The notes below the pieces were generated by a model. It was not told where the DNA came from and did not search any database. It saw only the letters and a program-made list of their open reading frames with translations. A DNA stretch of 64,000 nt from Chrysemys picta bellii. Lineage: Eukaryota; Chordata; Testudines; Emydidae. How positions within the stretch are numbered: position 1 is the stretch's first letter; every line of letters begins with the position of its first letter. Made by a program: the position numbers and the translations under genes. Location of the stretch: positions 35,575,549 to 35,639,548 of the forward strand of contig NC_088804.1 of NCBI RefSeq assembly GCF_011386835.1. Reading direction: 5' to 3'. Shown piece after piece: positions 60,365 to 64,000 of the stretch.

Positions 60365-61015
60365 TGGTTTGTGTAAGATACACAATGAAGTGGAGTTTAA
60401 TGTGATCCTTGGGTGCATAAACAGGGGAGTCTTGAATAGGGGTAAAAAGGTTACTTTACCTCTCTGTATGGCACTGGTGCAGATGCTACTGGAATACTGT
60501 ATCCAGTTCTGGTCTGAACAATTCAAGAAGGATGTTGATAAATTAGAGAGGGGTCAGAGAAGAACCATGAGAATGATTAAAGGATTAGAAAACGTGCCTT
60601 GTAGTGATCAACTAAATAGACTGAGCTCATTGAGCCTAACAAAGAAGGTTAAAGGGTGACTTGATTAGCCTGTACATACCTACATGAATAAATATTTGAT
60701 AATGGTCTCTTCCATCTAACAGGAAAAGGTATAACACAATCCAATGGCTGGAAGTTGAAGCTAGACAAATTGAATTGGAAAACAAGATGTACATTTTTAA
60801 CAGTAAGGGTAATTAACGAGTGGAACAATTTACCAAAAGTCATGATAGATCCTTCATTACTGCCAATTTTCAAATCAAGATAGGATGCTTTTCTGAAAGA
60901 TCTGCTCTAGGAATTTTTTAAGGAAGTCCTATGGCCTGTCTTTTATAGAAGAGGTCAGACAAGATGATCTCAACAGTCCCAAGGGACTGGGCCTTGGGAC
61001 CTATGAAACTTTGAA
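60365..61015 (+). mobile_element. CR1 3' fragment, degraded
   Basis: A 96-codon frame (60369-60659) encodes FNVILGCINRGVLNRGKKVTL, YCIQFW, FKKDVDKLERGQRRTMRMIKG and LENVP, matching the CR1 C-terminal third at 55.4-55.6 kb. It then drifts out of frame but keeps blocks like 'gtggaacaatttaccaaaag'. It ends 'ggtcagacaagatgatctca'-like text and no octamer tail. Older than the 53.6-kb copy. Confidence 0.85.
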
Positions 61016-61095
61016 TCCCTCAATAATCTCAATCATCTAAGGTCTAAATGTGGGACATACACAATACTGATGCAGAGGGATTTGTTCCTTTAGTC

Positions 61096-61430
61096 CAGGG
61101 GTTGGCAACGTTCAGCACGCGGCTCGCCAGGATAAGCACCCTAGCAGGCCGGGCCAGTTTATTTACCTGCTGACGTGGCAGGTTCGGCCGATCGCGACCT
61201 TCACTGGCCGTGGTTTGGGGTCCTGGGCCAATGGGGGCGGTGGGAAGCCGCGGCCAGCACAACCCTCAGCCCGCACCGCTTCTCACCGCCCCCATTGGAC
61301 CGGGACGGCGAACCGCGGTGAGTGGGGGCCGCGATCGGCTGAACCTGCCGCATCAGCAGGTAAATAAACTGGTCCGGCCCGCTAGGTTGCTTACCCTGGC
61401 GAGCTGCGTGCCAAACATTGCCGACCCTTG
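61096..61430. mobile_element. Fold-back hAT-type MITE, copy E
   Basis: Ends CAGGGGTTGGCAACGTTCAG and inverse 'ccaaacattgccgacccttg'. A perfect 8-bp duplication, ctttagtc, lies at 61088-61095 and 61431-61438. The interior palindrome is interrupted near the centre ('gccgcggccagcacaaccct'). Confidence 0.95.
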
Positions 61431-61619
61431 CTTTAGTCCCAAAACCTATAATCTTAGTTTCAAGATTCTTTATTTCTTATATAAATTAATGTCAACAATC
61501 AAAGCATCACACTTGTGCGGAACGTAGATAACACTGGGAACAAACGAGTGAAGATCCTCAAATATGGGACCGTGGACAGGTCTGGAAATTCATCCTAATG
61601 ACTTTCAGAAATGGTCCTG

Positions 61620-61730
61620 AACAAACCATGATTATGATGATTTGTATTTATGTAGCACTGTCACAGACCGAGACCCCATTGTGCTAGGTGCTGTACAAAA
61701 CACAAAAAGTCAGCCCTCTGTCCACTGCCC
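61620..61730 (+). repeat. SINE-like interspersed repeat fragment
   Basis: Contains 'gaccccattgtgctaggtgc' and 'tgtacaaaacacaaaaa', a unit I recall as frequent in turtle DNA. The downstream half of this unit is seen at 36.45-36.51 kb. Confidence 0.5.
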
Positions 61731-62454
61731 TTGGCTGTTTGGAACATTGAACGCTATCATTTAGTAAAACATTCGTACAACAACGCTTGCAAATTTGGGG
61801 AAATAGAATTTGGATTAATCCAGGATTATTTTGATCTCATCCCTCTTTGCATTTTTTGGTACATATGTGCAATGCTGATGTATGTGCATAAAGAAAATGG
61901 CTTATATCCTTTGTAGTGTCAATAGCATCGGCAGGCATTTATCTAAGTAAACACGCAGCAGCATGATTAAGCAGTGGTGAAGCTGAATGCACGAGATACA
62001 AATTAATTTTGCAATTGTTTATAAGCCGTACACAACACACAATACAGAATGTTTAGCACTGGGGAAAGTACTGAGCTACGTAGAAAATGTCAAAATGAGA
62101 TATGGGAAATTAGCTGTTATTTAATAAGCTTTGGAAAGAAGCCATGGCTTGAATCAGTAAAATCATTAGCAAAGACAGTTCCTTACACCAGAGTGCTCTA
62201 TTCGAAGTTTGAAGAATGGCATTTGTTGTGCCACTGGGCTTCACAATCCACTCAAGAATTGACATGACATTGTGGCCAAAGCGGACTGTCTTTTCATCTC
62301 TCTGGCACAATGAGACTCTATTCTCAGTGGGATCTGTGGGTGCTACCATAGTATGATTAAGAAAATGAAGAAGGGTTAAAAGGAGCAGTATCTTTCTGCA
62401 AACTGATATTGCTGATGCAATTTTGCAAATTATTTAACAGTAACATTTTGCACG

Positions 62455-62515
62455 TATGTAGGGCCTGATCCAAAGCCTATGTAGATCAGTGGAAAGACTC
62501 CTGATATTCATAGAC
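62455..62515. repeat. Ancient palindromic repeat
   Basis: 'gggcctgatccaaagcctat' and 'agtggaaagactcctgatat' correspond, in opposite order, to 12.40-12.47 kb. Confidence 0.5.
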
Positions 62516-62524
62516 TTGGGATTT

Positions 62525-62675
62525 GACTCATAGTGGCTTTCATCAAAGGAGATCAGAGGATTTACAAGGAGAGTAAGAATTATCCTCATTTTATGGAGGC
62601 ATAGATATTCAAGGTAACAAACTGAGCCACTGGCAAAGGTGGGAATAGAACCCAGGTGTCCTGAATTTTAACCTA
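62525..62675 (+). repeat. MIR-like SINE fragment
   Basis: 'ctcattttatggaggcatag' and 'ggaatagaacccaggtgtcc' are the two conserved parts of the MIR-like 3' half. Confidence 0.55.
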
Positions 62676-63609
62676 CTGAAACAATCAAACAAAAGCAGCA
62701 TGCCTTTTTTTAACAATGATAATTAAAGCAGACATATCCCGGTAAGGCCACAGAGAAGCAAAGCTGCAAAGGCTATTTAAAAACCTCTTCTTATGGCATC
62801 TAATTAAATGGCACAATTATTTTGTGTGTTATTGCATAGTTAATGCTGTGTTGAGAAGCTTGAGACGTGCACTGAACATAGTTATCATCTAAGTAATCTT
62901 TTTACAAAAGAAGAATGATACAGCTCCTTTGATACTGCAAATTAGCAGAGACAATCCTCATAAGATATAGCTCAAGGATCTATTTATAATTTTGTGTTTG
63001 AATATTATGGTAAAAAAATTTATATGGCAAAAACAATACAAATACAGAAGAAAAGTGAAATTAATTCTCCAACAACAAGGCAACATTCCATATGTAGAGT
63101 TTTGTAAACATAACATTAATCAATGGAAAATGTGCAGCAAAATACTAAACAGTTATGGTCTCTAATTCAGAGAAATATACTTAGCAAAATATATCTAGCT
63201 TCCATACTTCAAAAGCCAGTGCAAAGCCGCAAAACCTGTTAGAAAATCAATTTTCTGCAGCGTCAGTGGCTTGCACAGACTTCCATGATACAAAGATATT
63301 TTTTTTTAAGTTTAACTGATTTATTGCTGGCCCTCTGTGCTGCAAAAGCATTCAAGTTGATTCTCCAAAGTGTTATTGAAATAATCATGGAAAAGCTCAA
63401 TGCCCCTGGAGAGAATGGCATCAGGCAACTCTGGAGGCACGTTTTTCTTGGGGTATCTTTACACATAAATCCTGCCTTCTGCTGCAATGGTGGGCAAGGC
63501 AGAAGAGTGGGGTATAAGTAGGCTCTTTACCCCCACTCCGCGGAAAACAAGCTGGGTAATTCAACCATGCACTGGGCAATGTGGCCTGCTAAACCTCTGG
63601 ACCATACAC

Positions 63610-64000
63610 CATATTGCTACAGATTTCTATCGTAATGCAGAGGAAAGATAGGAAGAATAGTAAGAAACCAATAGAGCTCCAGGAACTCTTTTATGACCTG
63701 AAAATAAAAAAGGAGTCCTTAAAAAAGTAGAAACATGGATGAAGAGGAGTGCAAACGAATAGCACAAGCATGTAGGGACAACATCAGAAAGATGAAGGCG
63801 CAAAATGAGTTCCACCTAGCAAGAGACAGAAAATGCAGTAGGAAGAGGTTCTATAAATACATTAGGAGCATGAGAAAGACAAAGGAAATTATAGGTCCTA
63901 TACTTAGCGAGGAAGGAGCGCTAATAACTGGTGATATCAAGAAAGCTAAGGTGTTTAATGCCTATTTTGTTTCAGTCTTCACTAAAAAAAGTTTATGGTG
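63610..64000 (+). mobile_element. CR1 LINE, N-terminal RT part, cut by window edge
   Basis: Encodes, with frame changes near 63.73-63.83 kb, a linker block (RKDRKNSKKPIELQELF, DLKIKKESLKK) and then KRFYKYIRSMRKTKEIIGPI, LSEEGALITGDIKKAKVFNA and YFVSVFTKKSLW to the last base. It corresponds to about 53.98-54.34 kb of the better CR1. It is clearly decayed. Its continuation lies beyond the window. Confidence 0.85.

Larger units (their letters stand above)
61431..63599. other. No gene recognised; SINE-like and ancient repeats
   Basis: SINE-like fragment at 61620-61730 ('cattgtgctaggtgctgtac'), ancient repeat at 62455-62515 ('gggcctgatccaaagcctat') and MIR-like copy at 62525-62675. Remaining DNA is AT-rich and unique-looking; frames up to 79 codons lack homology. 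Confidence 0.5.

Overview
The window looks like nuclear DNA from a sauropsid, most likely a turtle and less likely a crocodilian. It is AT-rich, single-copy-looking DNA with no long conserved reading frame and a heavy load of interspersed repeats. The repeats are CR1 LINEs, a Penelope-like retroelement with a GIY-YIG nuclease domain, MIR/CORE-SINE-like copies, long LTR-like units, and GC-rich fold-back hAT-type elements flanked by 8-bp target duplications. This mix is typical of turtle genomes. I found no exon, tRNA or rRNA gene that I can defend, so the window is probably intergenic or inside a very large intron. Every convincing protein homology belongs to a transposable element.

Layout: 0-1.5 kb holds a MIR-like SINE, a small inverted-repeat element and two antisense CR1 fragments. 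4.3-5.8 kb holds an LTR-like unit interrupted by a hAT-type MITE at 4851-5122. 8.4-9.8 kb holds a SINE, then a hAT-type element (8835-9400) containing a 55-bp minisatellite. Fold-back hAT elements lie at 13.3, 18.4, 25.5, 27.4, 50.4 and 61.1 kb, five of them with perfect 8-bp duplications. LTR-like units lie at about 14.8-15.4, 18.9-19.7 and 48.4-49.4 kb. A nearly complete but broken Penelope-like element on the minus strand fills 30.96-33.89 kb. A CR1 with most of its reverse transcriptase and an intact 3' end fills 53.6-56.0 kb on the plus strand. More CR1 pieces lie at 41.1, 44.5, 49.7 and 60.4 kb and at the right edge (63.6-64.0 kb).

The elements record a sequence of insertions. Old palindromic repeats and MIR-like SINEs form the base layer. 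LTR, CR1 and Penelope copies landed on top, and hAT-type MITEs with perfect target duplications are inserted into or beside the LTR units. The points most worth checking are the fold-back hAT family with two kinds of ends on one core, the Penelope element and its insertion into a palindromic repeat, a near-perfect 62-nt hairpin at 38.96 kb, a perfect 39-bp repeat shared by 9.63 and 12.46 kb, and some unexplained complex sequence that could be conserved noncoding DNA. I saw no clear sign of a new functional system.
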